Shown here: positions 1 through 9,425 of the stretch, in pieces
How the letters are laid out: each line of letters starts with the position of its first letter
Position numbering within the stretch: position 1 is the first letter of the stretch
Origin: JAFGBI01 sp964480725
GTDB taxonomy: Bacteria > Myxococcota_A > Polyangia > Polyangiales > Polyangiaceae
Assembly: GCA_964480725.1 (NCBI GenBank)
Contig: CAYZQO010000007.1
Span: 62,001-126,000 of the forward strand
Length of the DNA: 64,000 nt
Reading direction: 5' to 3'
Made by a program: the position numbers and the translations under genes
Notes under the pieces: model-generated
The model's input: only the letters and a program-made list of their open reading frames with translations
What the model was told of the DNA's origin: nothing
Databases searched by the model: none

Positions 1-597
1 GTCGAGGCGGCAATGGGCACCGTGGTGTCCCTCCGCGCGGGCGCCTTCACCGACTTCGCCGACGCGCCCAAGCTCCAGCCGGTCGAGGCATCCGGCGAGC
101 AACTCCGCATCGACCGCCTCGGCGGCACACTGGGCCTGGGCCTACGCCTGGGCTCCTTCGACTCGACCGTCGGCGTGGTGTACACGCACGGCACCGGCCA
201 GTATGGCTCGCGGGACATGGTCAGCGACACGTCCGTCGCCGAGGGGTCGCGCGTCATTCCCACCGACGTGACGGAGCACGCGATCTACGTCGTGCTTTCC
301 AGCGTCGTGACGGTCGAAGCCGCGCGACGCCAGATCGAGCAGACGCTCGGCATCGAGTACACGCCGGACCTCGGCGGGCCTGGCTCAAAGGGCGCCGCGC
401 CCTATCGGCCGCCGCCGTGGGGGCCGATCGAGTACCAGCAGCGCTCCGACGCCATCCTGCCGCCGGGGCCGCCGACGGTGCCCCCGCCCGTCTCGCCGCC
501 CGCGCCGCCGCTCGCGCCGCCGCGGCCCGCGGAGCCTGCGCCCGCGCCGCCGCTCCCCGAGCCCGCCACGCCCCCAGCGGCCGAGGTGGTGCCATGA
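1..597 (+). CDS. C-terminal part of an outer-membrane or surface protein, 5' truncated by the window edge
   Basis: The frame is open from base 1, so the true start lies upstream; an ATG at 13 is internal or only one candidate. The visible 198 residues have two parts. The first (to about residue 135) alternates small and hydrophobic residues, with stretches such as GGTLGLGLRLG and STVGVVYTHG that look like beta-barrel strands. The second (about 60 residues) is a Pro/Ala-rich tail typical of an extended surface or periplasmic segment. The stop overlaps the start of the next gene (ATGA), so the two are probably translated together. I do not recognise a family. Outer-membrane location is an inference from strand-like composition only. 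Confidence 0.55.
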   Translation, partial: VEAAMGTVVSLRAGAFTDFADAPKLQPVEASGEQLRIDRLGGTLGLGLRLGSFDSTVGVVYTHGTGQYGSRDMVSDTSVAEGSRVIPTDVTEHAIYVVLSSVVTVEAARRQIEQTLGIEYTPDLGGPGSKGAAPYRPPPWGPIEYQQRSDAILPPGPPTVPPPVSPPAPPLAPPRPAEPAPAPPLPEPATPPAAEVVP

Positions 598-1433
598 GGC
601 AGTGCTTGCCCCTCGCTACGGTGCTGCTCGTCGTCGCCTGCACTCCCGACGAACTGGAGCACTCGACCACCTGCAGGACGACCGCCGACTGCCCGTACGG
701 GCTTGTTTGCGGCGAGGGTGAGCGGTGTGAGCCGGAGCCCGTCGACGCCGCGGTCGGGCGCTTCGCCTGCATGCTCCACGAGCGGGAGGCGGACGTGCCC
801 CCGCTCGAAGACGGCAACTTCTCGGACGTGGTGACGACCCTCGGCAACCTGCGCTACGCGTACATGGGAGTGGACTGCTGGGGGAACGAGGAGTACTTGC
901 AGGTCGGGCTGAAGGGCATCAGCGATAGCATCGTGGGGCTGGTACTCCCTGGTCCCTTCGAGGCCGGGCAGCGGATCGAGTTCGAGCCCGCGCAGGGTGC
1001 CGGCGAGGCGCTGGCGCGGCTCATCGCCGTCATCGGCACGGAGATCGGGGCTCCCGAGTCACGCGTGGTCGCCCTGTCCGACGGCGGCTTCGTCAGTCTC
1101 CGGCGAGCGCCCGTGGTCGGGCAGCCCCTGAGCGGCTTCCTCCACCTCGACCTCGCCCCGACCCAGGGCGACGGGTTGCTGGTGGGCACGCCCTGCCCCC
1201 GAGGTATCGCCGACTGCGGCAACTGGAGCCCGCCCGACGCCTACGACCTCAACTGCATCGATCTGAGCGACGCCGGGGGCGGTCGCGTCTGCACCATGCC
1301 CTGCGACACCGACGCCGACTGCCTCGGCGCCGGCATCTGCGCAGAGATCTGCACCCAGCCCTGCACCCAGGACGCCGACTGCGTCGAGCCGCTGCACTGC
1401 CTCGAAGCGGGGGGCCGGCTCGGCTGCTTCTGA
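594..1433 (+). CDS. Cys-rich lipoprotein of unknown function
   Basis: A 279-residue protein that starts on the ATG overlapping the previous stop codon. This start gives a short lipoprotein signal (MRQCLPLATVLLVVAC) with the lipidated Cys at residue 16. A longer upstream reading would destroy the signal. After the lipobox comes a Cys cluster (TTCRTTADCPYGLVC), and the last 60 residues carry a second one with repeated C-x-x-D-A-D-C patterns, resembling the myxobacterial Cys-rich repeats that form disulfide-bonded knots. The middle (about residues 60-190) is an unrecognised globular region. It is probably anchored in the outer membrane and co-expressed with the upstream surface protein. Its function is unknown. 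Confidence 0.75.
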   Translation: MRQCLPLATVLLVVACTPDELEHSTTCRTTADCPYGLVCGEGERCEPEPVDAAVGRFACMLHEREADVPPLEDGNFSDVVTTLGNLRYAYMGVDCWGNEEYLQVGLKGISDSIVGLVLPGPFEAGQRIEFEPAQGAGEALARLIAVIGTEIGAPESRVVALSDGGFVSLRRAPVVGQPLSGFLHLDLAPTQGDGLLVGTPCPRGIADCGNWSPPDAYDLNCIDLSDAGGGRVCTMPCDTDADCLGAGICAEICTQPCTQDADCVEPLHCLEAGGRLGCF

Positions 1434-1612
1434 CGCGCCGCGCCCGACTGCTGGAGCGAGCACCTGCCCAATGGGGTCGATCCGCTACCCCGCAAGCGCT
1501 CCGGCGGAGAACCACGGAGGGGGGCCGTTCACCCGGGATGGGCGAGCGCCACCGGTCGACGCTCGCCCTGGGGACCGCGGACCTAGCGGACCGCGGGTCT
1601 GAAGGGCACGCC

Positions 1613-2785
1613 TCAACTGCAGCCGCGATAGCAGCCGTAGGGGCCCTCGCCCCCGTAGCGGCAGACTCCATCCTCGCAGTAGTTGCAGCGCCCACAGTCG
1701 CAGTCCGTGCTGCAATCGCTCCCGATCCCTGACCCGCCACCGTCCACGTAGACATACTCCGTGCCCAACCCCCGCACGCCGTCGAAGAACCCAGAGGTGG
1801 TCTGGGTTGCCTCGGGATCCGGGCCGACGCCGTTGGTGAAGCACGACATCTGGCTGGTGCACGAGGTCGCCGCCTCGTGACACCGGAGGGTCCAATCCAG
1901 GGACGCGCTCACTTCCGCGGGGGTGGCCACCCGCGAGCAGGAGAAATCGTCCAAGGCATCACCGATGCAGTGGACGCCGAGCGCTGCCGCCAGGAAGGCC
2001 CTCGCGTTGCTGCGGCCGCAATCCTGGCGAAGGCCCAGGAGCGGATGGGTCGCGCAGCCAAAGTAGGCGGGGTCGTCCGCGTACTGACAGAGCGCCACGC
2101 AGCGACGGTACGATCCATCGCCCGCCGTATCGACGCAGATCCCGACGATGTGGCCCGCGTCTACCTTGCAGTTGCCCGCTTGTTCGCAGACATCCCCTTC
2201 GATGTTTCCGCTGACGGACACGAACCCCATGTCCTTCACGCAGGTGTCCTGCCCCGCGCAGGACAAGGCAGAGCCGAGAATGCACGATCCCTGCCCGGTG
2301 TTGTCGTAGACGCAGATCTCGTCGTCTTCGCAGTCGGCGCTGCCCGAGCAGGTCGCCAAGGCGGGAGCCCCCCCGAGCCCCGACGTTCCGCCCCCGCCCG
2401 TGGCCAGATCGCCACCGGTGCTGGGCTCTGCGGTACCCCCGGTGGCACCGCCCACCGCGTTGAGCTCCTCCCCGGCGCTGCCCCCCTCTCCGGCGGCCCC
2501 GTCTCCGGCGGCCCCGTCCCCGCCACCCCCGTCCTCGGCCCCTCCCTCTGCGGCTACGCAGAGCCCCGACAGACAGGTGAGCCCGGGATCGCAGGCTCCT
2601 CCCGGGGTGCAGGCGCACGTCTCGGCGCCAACTGGACACGACGCTTCCGCGTCGGAAGCGTCCGAGTCTGAACAACCGCCGAAGAGGAGCAGCGCCGAGA
2701 AGAGGACGACCTCACTTCCAGCGCGTCGAAGTCGCTGACTTCGTTGCCGGTCGAGCCCAATACCCTGATTTTGGATCACTGACAT
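1613..2785 (-). CDS. Cys-rich lipoprotein with Gly-rich linker
   Basis: 390 residues. The N-terminus has a basic region, a hydrophobic stretch and a lipobox (LLLFGGC) with Cys38 as the predicted lipidation site. Directly after it is the motif C-P-V-G-A-E-T-C-A-C-T-P-G-G-A-C-D-P-G-L-T-C, which is also present, with small changes, in the gene immediately upstream. A Gly/Ala/Glu-rich linker (about residues 75-130) separates this from a C-terminal Cys-rich domain of about 240 residues, presumably held by disulfides in the periplasm or at the cell surface. The start codon overlaps the end of the upstream gene by 10 bases, so translation is probably coupled. I recognise no enzymatic domain. Confidence 0.75.
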   Translation of the reverse strand: MSVIQNQGIGLDRQRSQRLRRAGSEVVLFSALLLFGGCSDSDASDAEASCPVGAETCACTPGGACDPGLTCLSGLCVAAEGGAEDGGGGDGAAGDGAAGEGGSAGEELNAVGGATGGTAEPSTGGDLATGGGGTSGLGGAPALATCSGSADCEDDEICVYDNTGQGSCILGSALSCAGQDTCVKDMGFVSVSGNIEGDVCEQAGNCKVDAGHIVGICVDTAGDGSYRRCVALCQYADDPAYFGCATHPLLGLRQDCGRSNARAFLAAALGVHCIGDALDDFSCSRVATPAEVSASLDWTLRCHEAATSCTSQMSCFTNGVGPDPEATQTTSGFFDGVRGLGTEYVYVDGGGSGIGSDCSTDCDCGRCNYCEDGVCRYGGEGPYGCYRGCS

Positions 2786-3905
2786 TGAACGTACTCCCCG
2801 TCACACGCCGGTTCTTCGATCTCCGAGAGGTCACACATCCCCTCGTTCCCCTCGAGCATCAGCATCACGTCCTTGGCCCGTGCTCCCTCCTGGTCCTGAC
2901 AGAGGCAAGACACGGCGGCTGCCACGTATCCCATCTCGATCCCGCCCTCCACCCAGTACAGGACGCAGGGCCGCGCGAAGAACCACTCGGGCAGGATCAG
3001 GGTGTCTTCGAGGCAGGGCATGGCGCCCTCGTAGCCGCAGAGGCTCACGGTGCAACCCGTGAACTCCCGGACCCCGCAGACCTCCTGCGCGGCGCAGTGC
3101 TCGAAACAGCAGTTGGAGCCCGAGCACTCTAGGCCCTCCGGCACCTCGCTCCCGCCAGTCCCGCCAGCCGCGCCCCCGTCTCCACCGGTGCCTGCGCTGC
3201 CGCCCGTCTCGGTGCCGCCCGTCGGCGGCAGGCCCCCCGTCGACAGACCGCCGACGCCGCCCGTCTCGGTGCCGCCCGTCGGCGGCAGGCCGCCCGTCTC
3301 GGTGCCGCCCGTCGGCGGCAGGCCCCCCGTCGACAGACCGCCGNNNNNNNNNNNNNNNNNNNNNNNNNNNNNNNNNNNNNNNNNNNNNNNNNNNNNNNNN
3401 NNNNNNNNNNNNNNNNNNNNNNNNNNNNNNNNNNNNNNNNNNNGCCGCCCGTCTCGGTGCCGCCCGTCGGCGGCAGGCCCCCCGTCGACAGACCGCCGAC
3501 GCCGCCCGTCTCGGTGCCACCGGTGGGGGCGTCGCCGCCCGTCGTCGGCGGCGCTCCGGCACCCCCGCCCGTGCCACCCGTCGCATCGGGCGCTCCGCCC
3601 GTAGCGTTCCCCCCCGAACCGCCACCGGCATCGGTGGTCTCACCGCCTCCTGCTCCCGTGTCATCGCCCCCATCGCCCCCACTGCCCTCGCCGTCGTCCA
3701 CGACGCATCGATTCGAATGGCAGATGAGCCCTGGATCACAGCTACCACCCCGCGTGCACTCACACCGCTCCGTACCAACCGGGCAAACGCCCTCCTCGCC
3801 CGAATCCGATCCGCAGGCCGTCATCGCATGCGCCCCGAGCACCATCAGCGCCATGGCCGCGACCGAAGGAAACCGCACGCCTCGCGTCGTTGTCGTGTTC
3901 ATCAT
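2776..3905 (-). CDS. Cys-rich lipoprotein with TGG linker, interrupted by an assembly gap
   Basis: The start at 3905 (MMNTTTTRG) gives a lipoprotein signal with the lipobox HAMTAC and Cys31. It is followed by C-P-V-G-T-E-R-C-E-C-T-R-G-G-S-C-D-P-G-L-I-C, the same motif as the downstream paralogue. A long linker of Gly, Thr and Ala (repeats such as GGLPPTGGTETGG) leads to a C-terminal Cys-rich domain ending EYVQCQ. The reading frame appears to shift across the N run at 3344-3443. If the N run and one copy of the duplicated 55 bases beside it are removed, the two parts join in frame as 324 residues. The copy number of the linker repeat is uncertain because the gap lies in it. The end overlaps the next gene by 10 bases. 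Confidence 0.7.
3289..3498. other. Assembly gap (100 N, 3344-3443) with a 55-bp duplicated flank
   Basis: The 55 bases at 3289-3343 are identical to 3444-3498. The N run between them is exactly 100. Two contigs that overlap by 55 bases appear to have been scaffolded without merging. Because the sequence is itself a coding tandem repeat, the true number of repeat units may still be collapsed. Confidence 0.85.
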
Positions 3906-4619
3906 GACCTCGCCCAGCCACCCTCGCTCGGGCCACGGCACTGGCAGCCGAACCGATGCCCATTGGCGGCGTAGAAACCGCCAGATGCTCGAGCAAGACA
4001 CCACAGAAGAGGCCATACTGCAGCCAGCGAGCCAATGGTGTCAAGGGCTCGTCAGCTTCAACGCCGCCGGGCCTCGCGCGCGGTGATGGACCGCGTCATT
4101 CAACCGGATGATGCCCACCGTCACCATTTCCCCGGGCGCGGCCGAGATGCGCTCGAAGCGCCGGTAGGACGTTGATGGCGTGTTTCTCCGTGGCGTCGTC
4201 CGGCTGCGAGGACAACGAGACGAGCCCCGCGGCATCGGCCATGGGGGGTCGCCGCGTCGGATAGACCAGAGCAAGAACCGGATTTGATTTGTCCGTTCCC
4301 CGACACCGCCGCGAACCCACCCATTGCCTGGCTCGAGGAGGGCTCCTCCGCGACCGCCCCCGATTCGATACCCCTCGACCTCTGCGGCAATGCTGCGCTG
4401 CGAGCCGGCGCACAGACCCCTTGTGCGCCGGAAGCGCACCCGAGTGACGAGCCGAAGACACTCACCGAGTACTGTCAGGCCGATCGCTGTGGCCAGTACC
4501 GGCTGGTCCTGGGCAACCGTACCCTGGAAGGCAAGCTCGACTGGTGCCTCGTCCCCGACGCGATCGGCACCGCCGAGCGCGCGAGTCTCGATGGGTTCTG
4601 GGTGAGGAGGGGAACGGCC
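3906..4619. other. Stretch without an intact gene
   Basis: I see no frame here with a convincing start, composition and family resemblance. Several overlapping frames are open only because the DNA is GC-rich. A few minus-strand fragments (around 4130-4290) read like pieces of protein but stop or shift quickly. This stretch continues the decayed region described at 4620-5180. The first part, 3906-4040, should contain the promoter of the leftward lipoprotein pair, but no clear hexamers stand out. Confidence 0.5.
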
Positions 4620-5180
4620 GGCTCGACCGTCCGCGACGGATCACTGACGACGACCGCCACCCTCGCCCCGCCGCGAGCCCCATCGAACGACTGCCGCCCC
4701 AGCGGTAAATTGGCCACGCCGAGCGGCCACGGATCGGCGTCGCGTGGGATCGCGCGGACGCCACTCCCGCGGGCGACCGACGAGGATGAACGGGCGGCAC
4801 CAGTTCCTCGGTGCGGAGGATGGTGCCCGCGGGCTGGGCCAGCGACCGCAGCGACCAGGGGCTCCAGCGATGCCGGAGCACGAACCGTTGCAGCGCCTCA
4901 TCGCCCGCCCCACGCGTGGCGGTCATCAGCCGCGGCGTCGGCGACCGAGAACCCTTGGCGAAGAGCAGCCCCTCCTCGGCGCCAACCCGATCGGCCGCGC
5001 GCGGAGCACGACGGGCCACCGCTCCGGACCGATCGCCGCCTCGTACACGGCGGCCACGAGACCCTCATTGCATGCTCGAGGCGACACGACTCCTGGCAGC
5101 GGGCCTCCGCTTCGCTGCCCATGGTACTCGTTCGAGCGATCGACGGCCAGACGTCGGGAACTGCCGGCACGGTCTTGCAC
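4620..5180 (-). pseudogene. Decayed LuxR-type transcriptional regulator
   Basis: Reading leftward, three consecutive frames carry pieces that resemble one protein family. At 5060-5001 there is a segment with YEAAIGPERWPVVL, typical of the N-terminus of a myxobacterial LuxR-HTH regulator family. From about 4995 to 4770, in another frame, comes GAEEGLLFAKGS and an amphipathic region. At 4717-4620, in a third frame, comes ARVAVVVSDPSRTVEP, which resembles the segment just before the helix-turn-helix in that family. No recognisable helix-turn-helix follows. At least two frameshifts and the loss of the C-terminal domain argue for a pseudogene. The family call rests on remembered motifs, not an alignment. 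An opposite-strand frame (4284-5315) is open but shows no family resemblance. Confidence 0.45.
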
Positions 5181-5335
5181 GGACCGCCTGCACTGGCCGC
5201 GCGTGATCCGGGTTCGCGCCGCACGTCCCTTTCTGACGCTCCCCTCAGCGCTCCTCAGCCCCGAACCCGGAAGCGCCGCTTTCGCTGGGCGTCGAACGAC
5301 GGTACGGTCCTGTAGCTCGACCCGGGTAGCGCACC

Positions 5336-7203
5336 GTGAAGTTCCTCGCCAGTCAGCTCAGCTACTTCGTCGAGGACCGCCTCGCCCGCCGCAACCTGAC
5401 TGGGCTCGCCAAGTACCTGGCCTTCCTGGTGGCCGTGATCCTGGTCTTCACGGTGCTGTTTCACGTCCTGATGCAGCACGAGGGGCAGGAGCACTCCTGG
5501 CTGACGGGGCTCTACTGGACGCTGACGGTGATGAGCACCCTGGGCTTCGGGGACATCACCTTCCAGAGCGATCTCGGGCGGGCCTTCAGCGTCGTGGTGC
5601 TCCTCGCCGGGATGGTGCTGATGCTCATCGTCCTGCCCTTCTCCTTCATTCGCTTCTTCTACGCCCCCTGGCTGGAGGCGCAGATCCGGGCCACGGCCCC
5701 CCGCGCGGCGCCGCCCGACACGCGCGGTCATGTCGTGCTCTGCAGCTACGACTCGCTCGGCGCCCGGGTCGCGGAGGAGCTCACCGGGGCCGGCGTCCCC
5801 TACCTCATCATCGAGCCCGATCCCGCGCGCGCGGCTGAGCTGCACCTGGAACACCTGCCGGTGATCCGGGGTGACGTCGACGCCCGCACCACCTACGAGG
5901 GCGCTCGGGTCGAACGCGCCCGTGCCGTGCTGGCGAACCTCGACGACCCGATGAACACGAACATCACNNNNNNNNNNNNNNNNNNNNNNNNNNNNNNNNN
6001 NNNNNNNNNNNNNNNNNNNNNNNNNNNNNNNNNNNNNNNNNNNNNNNNNNNNNNNNNNNNNNNNNNNAACGCGCCCGTGCCGTGCTGGCGAACCTCGACG
6101 ACCCGATGAACACGAACATCACGCTGTCGGTGCGCGAGCTCAGCGCCACCGTCAAGATCATCGTCACCGCCAGCGAAGAGGCCTCGGTGGACCTGCTCGA
6201 CCTCGCGGGGGCGACCCACGTACTGCCCCTGAAGCGACAGCTCGGGGAGCAGCTCGCCGCGCGGGTCAACGCCCGCCACTGCGAGGCCCACGTGGTGGGC
6301 AAGATCCAGGATCTGTTGATCGCGGAGTTCCCGGTGCAAAAGACCCCGCTGGTGGGCTGCACCATCCGGGACACCCAGCTCCGACAGGTGTGCGGCGTGA
6401 ACGTGGTCGGCGTGTGGGAGCGCGGCCGGCTCCGCCCCGTGAACCCCGAGACCCGGCTCGGCCCCAGCAGCGTCCCGGTGGTGGTCGGCACGGAGCCCCA
6501 GATCGCCGAGCTCAACGAGCTCATCCAGATGTTCGACGGTAATCTCCATCCCGTGATCGTCATCGGGGGTGGCGCGGTCGGCGGGGCCGCGGCCATCACG
6601 CTCACGCGACGGGGTGTCCCCGTGCACCTCGTGGAGGAGGACCCCGAGGTCGCCGCCCGCCTCGATGGCCGCGTGGAGCGGATCTTCATCGGCTCGGCCG
6701 CGGAGCGGACCGTCCTCGACGCGGCGGGCGTCGGGAAAGCCCCCTCCGTGGTGCTGACGACCAGCGACGACGCGATCAACATCTACCTGAGCATCTACTG
6801 TCGGCGCCTCAACCCCAACCTCCGGATCATCAGCCGCGTCACCCACGAGCGAAACGTCGAGGCCATCCACCGCGCCGGTGCCGACTTCGCCATCAGCTAC
6901 GCCTCCCTGGGGAGCCAGGCCATCCTGGCGACCGCGCTCGATCGAGAGCTCCTGTTCGTCGGCGAAGGAGTGGAGTTCTTCTGGGTGACCGTGGCGGGCG
7001 CGCTGTCCGATCGGACCCTCGCCGAGAGCGCGATCGGGGCCCGGACCGGCCTGACGGTGATCGCCGTCCGTCACCGCGGCGAGACGACGCCGAACCCCGG
7101 CCCGGGCACGCGCATCCCCGCCGGAGCGGAGTTGCTCGCGATCGGCACCGCCGCCCAGCGCAAGCGCCTGGCGGAGCTGACGCTGGAGTCGCCGGCGGGT
7201 TGA
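5336..7203 (+). CDS. Two-helix potassium channel with two RCK/TrkA-N domains
   Basis: Predicted inner-membrane K+ channel. Residues 24-46 form the first membrane helix. The pore follows, with the selectivity filter T68-L-G-F-G-D73, a variant of the classical TVGYGD. Residues 83-108 form the second helix. Two cytoplasmic nucleotide-binding RCK domains come next. The first begins near residue 130 (HVVLCSYDSLGARVAEEL); the second has a clear Rossmann motif (VIVIGGGAVGG) followed by an acidic strand end (HLVEED). RCK domains gate such channels in response to ligands. An N run (5968-6067) splits the gene with an apparent frameshift. Removing it and one copy of the flanking 55-bp duplicate gives one continuous 570-residue protein. 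It appears monocistronic. Confidence 0.88.
5913..6122. other. Assembly gap (100 N, 5968-6067) with a 55-bp duplicated flank
   Basis: Bases 5913-5967 are repeated exactly at 6068-6122. The sequence is unique coding DNA, not a low-complexity repeat, so the duplication is best explained as two contigs sharing a 55-base end. Collapsing it restores the channel reading frame. Confidence 0.93.
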
Positions 7204-7339
7204 CCTGAGGCGGCAACGGGAGCGGGCCGCACACGCCGGCGGGGGCGGCCCGTCCGCCGGAGCGTCGCCACCCGCGCCGCCATTGCACCCGAACGATCCC
7301 GGCATTCGCGGCGCCCGCGCGCTCTGATATACGGCGCCC

Positions 7340-8365
7340 ATGCGCGCCATCTGGGTAACGCGTCACGGAGGCCCCGAGGTGCTCGAGGTCCGGCAGACCC
7401 CCGATCCCGAGCCGGGACCGGGGGAGGTCCGGGTGGTCGCCCGCGCGGTCGGGCTGAACTTCGCCGAGGTGATGGCGCGTCGCGGAACCTATCCGGACGC
7501 GCCCCGACCCCCTTGCGTGCTCGGCTACGAGGGGGCTGGCGTGATCGATCGCGTGGGGGTCGGCGTCGACCCGGGGCGCGTCGGTGAACGCGTGATCTAC
7601 ATGTCCCGGTTCGGTGGCCAGGCGACCCATGTTTGCGTCAACACCGACTACCTGGCGCCGATGTCCCCGGAGATGAGCTTCGAGGACGGCGCGGCGCTGC
7701 CGGTCAACTACGTCACCGCCTACCACATGCTGCACCGGGTGTGGCGCCTGCGCGCCGGTGACCGCGTGCTCGTGCACATGGCCGCCGGCGGCGTCGGGAC
7801 CGCCGTGCTCCAGCTCTGCCGCGACGTGCCCGGGGTCGTCACCTTCGGCACCGCCCCCGAAGAGAAGTTCGACTTCGTCTGCGAGCAGGGGTGCACGCAC
7901 CCCATCGACTACCGCAAGGAAGATTACGCGGACGCGGTCCGGCGCGTGACCGGCGGTGAGGGCGTCGATCTGATCCTCGACCCGCTCGGCGGCATCCCCC
8001 AGTGGGCCAAGGGCTACTCCCTCCTCCGCCCGGCGGGCTTGCTGGTGATCTTCGGCCTGGCGCAGGTCGTCGCGGGGGGACGTCGCGAGATCATCAGCCT
8101 CCTGCGCCAGATGAAGAGGGAGCCGCCCTTCACGCCGCTCAACTTCCTCGACGACAACCGTGGGGTCGCGGGGGTCAACATCGGACACCTGTGGAGCCAC
8201 GCCGAGCTCATCCGCTCCGAGGGGCTCGAGCTCATCGAGCTGTACCGGGCCGGCCGCGTCCGCCCCCACATCGGCAACCGCTACCCCTTCTCCCGCGTCG
8301 CCGAGGCCCACGCCGAGCTCGAGTCGGGGCGAGGGTCGGGCAAGATCATCCTGACGCCCGACTGA
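7340..8365 (+). CDS. MDR-superfamily NADPH:quinone oxidoreductase-like protein (VAT-1/QOR type)
   Basis: 341 residues, the usual length for zinc-free medium-chain dehydrogenase/reductases. The N-terminal GroES-like domain includes EPGPGEVRVVARAVGLNF and the GYEGAGVIDRVG segment. The C-terminal Rossmann domain begins at AAGGVGTAVLQL, the NADPH-binding glycine motif. The catalytic zinc Cys/His set of alcohol dehydrogenases is absent, as expected for quinone-oxidoreductase relatives. The closest family I recall is the synaptic-vesicle VAT-1-like branch, whose bacterial members reduce quinones or enones with NADPH in the cytosol. The substrate cannot be told from sequence. It stands alone between the channel gene and an unknown gene. 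Confidence 0.85.
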   Translation: MRAIWVTRHGGPEVLEVRQTPDPEPGPGEVRVVARAVGLNFAEVMARRGTYPDAPRPPCVLGYEGAGVIDRVGVGVDPGRVGERVIYMSRFGGQATHVCVNTDYLAPMSPEMSFEDGAALPVNYVTAYHMLHRVWRLRAGDRVLVHMAAGGVGTAVLQLCRDVPGVVTFGTAPEEKFDFVCEQGCTHPIDYRKEDYADAVRRVTGGEGVDLILDPLGGIPQWAKGYSLLRPAGLLVIFGLAQVVAGGRREIISLLRQMKREPPFTPLNFLDDNRGVAGVNIGHLWSHAELIRSEGLELIELYRAGRVRPHIGNRYPFSRVAEAHAELESGRGSGKIILTPD

Positions 8366-8487
8366 GCGTCGGGCACCGTACCCCTGGCAGCCGGCCGCGT
8401 CCACGCGCGACGGTCGCGCGCCCGCCACCCCCGCGGCGCGGCCGCGGCCCTTGGCAAGGGCCCCGCGGCGGAGGACGATGCCGGCCC

Positions 8488-9425
8488 ATGTGGCGCACGC
8501 TCTTGCGCGGCAGCGAGTGGGAGCCGCTCGTCGAGCTCGTGTCGCCGCAGCTCCTCGACCTGCTCCCGCCGCGCACCCTGACCCACCAGCTCCAGGAGCT
8601 GGTGGGAAACGCGCTGCGCCGCGGCGAGTTCGATCGCCTCCGTCGCGCGGAGGGCCTCCGGCTGGCAGCGTCGGCGATCCCGGTGCGGCTCTCGGACACG
8701 CCGGGCACCGAGGACATGGGCACCGCGCGGCGCGCCCGCGCGGTCCTCGCGCTCTACTTCCATCAGCTCCTCGCCAGCGACGTCGCGATCCTGGATCTGC
8801 GCAGCAAGCGCTTCGAGTCCAGCGCGGGCGTGCTCAACTGGAGCCCGCGCCCGCTCTACGTCCGGTGGGCCCCGGATTTCGCGGCGAGCCTGCGCGATCT
8901 GTACGCCGGCGCCTGCGGCGGGGACGGTCCACGCTTCGACGCCGCGCTCGACCGGATGGGGCTCGGCCCGGCACGAGGCATCTTGGCGGAGCACCTCGGT
9001 TGCCCCCCGGACCGCGGGACGTTCAAGCTCGCCACCCTCCGGCGCACCTTCTACCGCGCGCTACTGCAGTGCCGCGACGCGGGCGCGACGCTCCCCGGCA
9101 ACGTCGTGCCCTTCAGCATCTNNNNNNNNNNNNNNNNNNNNNNNNNNNNNNNNNNNNNNNNNNNNNNNNNNNNNNNNNNNNNNNNNNNNNNNNNNNNNNN
9201 NNNNNNNNNNNNNNNNNNNNNCAGTGCCGCGACGCGGGCGCGACGCTCCCCGGCAACGTCGTGCCCTTCAGCATCTACCTCGGCTGTCTCCACGAGCACC
9301 TCGAGCGGCTGGGCGGCACCCACGACGTCGCCGCCGCGTACCGCGACGCCGTGGCCTCCGTGCCGCGAGCCGACGGGGCCCCGGCGCGCGCGACCGGCCC
9401 CGTCCGGGGAGGTGACGCTACGTAA
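8488..9425 (+). CDS. Conserved-looking protein of unknown function, interrupted by an assembly gap
   Basis: The start at 8488 (MWRTLLRGSEWEPLVELV) fits the onset of strong coding bias. The protein has no signal peptide or membrane helix and is rich in Leu, Arg and Ala; the first 90 residues look helical. A middle segment, LNWSPRPLYVRWAPDF, and a following run with regularly spaced Leu and Ala suggest a folded cytosolic protein. An N run (9122-9221) interrupts it and shifts the frame. Removing the N run plus one copy of the 55-bp flank gives 260 residues. I do not recognise the family. A much longer plus-strand frame that runs through here into the next gene exists only because of the gap. Confidence 0.6.
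9067..9276. other. Assembly gap (100 N, 9122-9221) with a 55-bp duplicated flank
   Basis: Bases 9067-9121 are identical to 9222-9276. This is the same 55-base overlap length as at two other N runs in the window. Collapse restores the 260-residue frame. Confidence 0.93.

Noticed and set aside
4284..5315. A plus-strand frame of 343 residues in the gene-poor stretch
   Set aside because: It shares third codon positions with minus-strand LuxR-like fragments, so its open frame can be a mirror effect. It becomes Arg-rich and non-protein-like after about 110 residues.
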